From positions 1 to 5,931 of the forward strand of contig DGFF01000018.1 of the NCBI GenBank assembly GCA_002391545.1: a DNA stretch of 5,931 nucleotides, given 5' to 3'. Source of the DNA: Candidatus Fermentithermobacillaceae bacterium UBA3907. Lineage in GTDB: Bacteria; Bacillota; Sulfobacillia; Fermentithermobacillales; Fermentithermobacillaceae. Made by a program: the position numbers and the translations under genes. Shown piece after piece: positions 5,911-5,931 of the stretch; position 1 is the first letter of the stretch; every line of letters begins with the position of its first letter. Under the pieces are notes generated by a model, which made no database searches, was not told where the DNA came from, and worked only from the letters and a program-made list of their open reading frames with translations.

Positions 5911-5921
5911 GTTTAGGTCAA
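5893..5921 (-). promoter_or_regulatory. Sigma-A-type promoter for carD
   Basis: On the minus strand, TTGACC (5921-5916), a 17-bp spacer and TACAAT (5898-5893) form a near-consensus promoter, five of six matches in each hexamer. The predicted start is near 5886, giving a leader of about 25 nt before the ATG at 5860. carD is therefore most likely the first gene of its transcript rather than internal to a longer operon. Confidence 0.8.
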
Positions 5922-5931
5922 TTGAATTGGG

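Noticed and set aside
5911..5928. GGTCAATTGAATTGGG as a CtsR operator
   Set aside because: CtsR boxes are tandem GGTCAAA-type heptads. Only one half is present, and it is the complement of the carD -35 hexamer. The CtsR site would be expected upstream of ctsR, outside the window.
1..5931. CRISPR array, insertion sequence, prophage, toxin-antitoxin or defence genes
   Set aside because: No spaced repeats, transposase, integrase or small toxin-antitoxin pairs were seen. Every substantial coding region belongs to a conserved chromosomal family, apart from the MazG-like gene, which has no toxin partner beside it.

Overview
The window looks like chromosomal sequence from a Bacillota (Firmicutes) bacterium. 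The evidence is the order mcsB-clpC-radA, the McsB arginine kinase itself, strong GGAGG-type ribosome binding sites, and sigma-A-like TTGACN-N17-TANAAT promoters. The genus cannot be read from the sequence. The missing disA after radA and the carD / MazG-like neighbours fit a deep clostridial-type lineage better than Bacillus, but this is inference. The first 19 bases are not genomic: they match the Tn5/Nextera mosaic-end adapter exactly, so this is an untrimmed contig edge and true sequence begins at base 20.

Plus strand, 20-4779: the 3' three quarters of mcsB (protein arginine kinase), complete clpC (Hsp100 AAA+ unfoldase) 18 bp later, then complete radA (DNA-repair ATPase) after an 85-bp gap. 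McsB marks proteins with phosphoarginine and ClpC recognises the mark and feeds the protein to ClpP, so mcsB-clpC is one proteolysis unit. The residues for writing and reading the mark appear intact. The clpC-radA gap ends in a strong hairpin whose stem contains both the Shine-Dalgarno sequence and the start codon of radA.

Minus strand, 5931-4803, convergent with radA: a near-consensus promoter and carD (RNA polymerase-binding regulator), a second near-consensus promoter and a tRNA-Ala(CGC) gene, then a small gene for a MazG-like, cysteine-containing protein of unknown function. The small gene is only 40 bp from the tRNA and has no promoter of its own in that gap, so the tRNA probably sits in the leader of its mRNA. 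Its 3' end lies 23 bp from the end of radA, with no convincing terminator for either side.

The window is mostly well-known housekeeping and stress genes; no CRISPR array, insertion sequence, phage gene or defence system is visible. The points most worth a second look are the radA start-codon hairpin, the inverted and direct repeats around the carD promoter and ribosome binding site, the tRNA plus MazG-like unit, and the adapter artefact. No gene-free stretch exceeds 300 bases.
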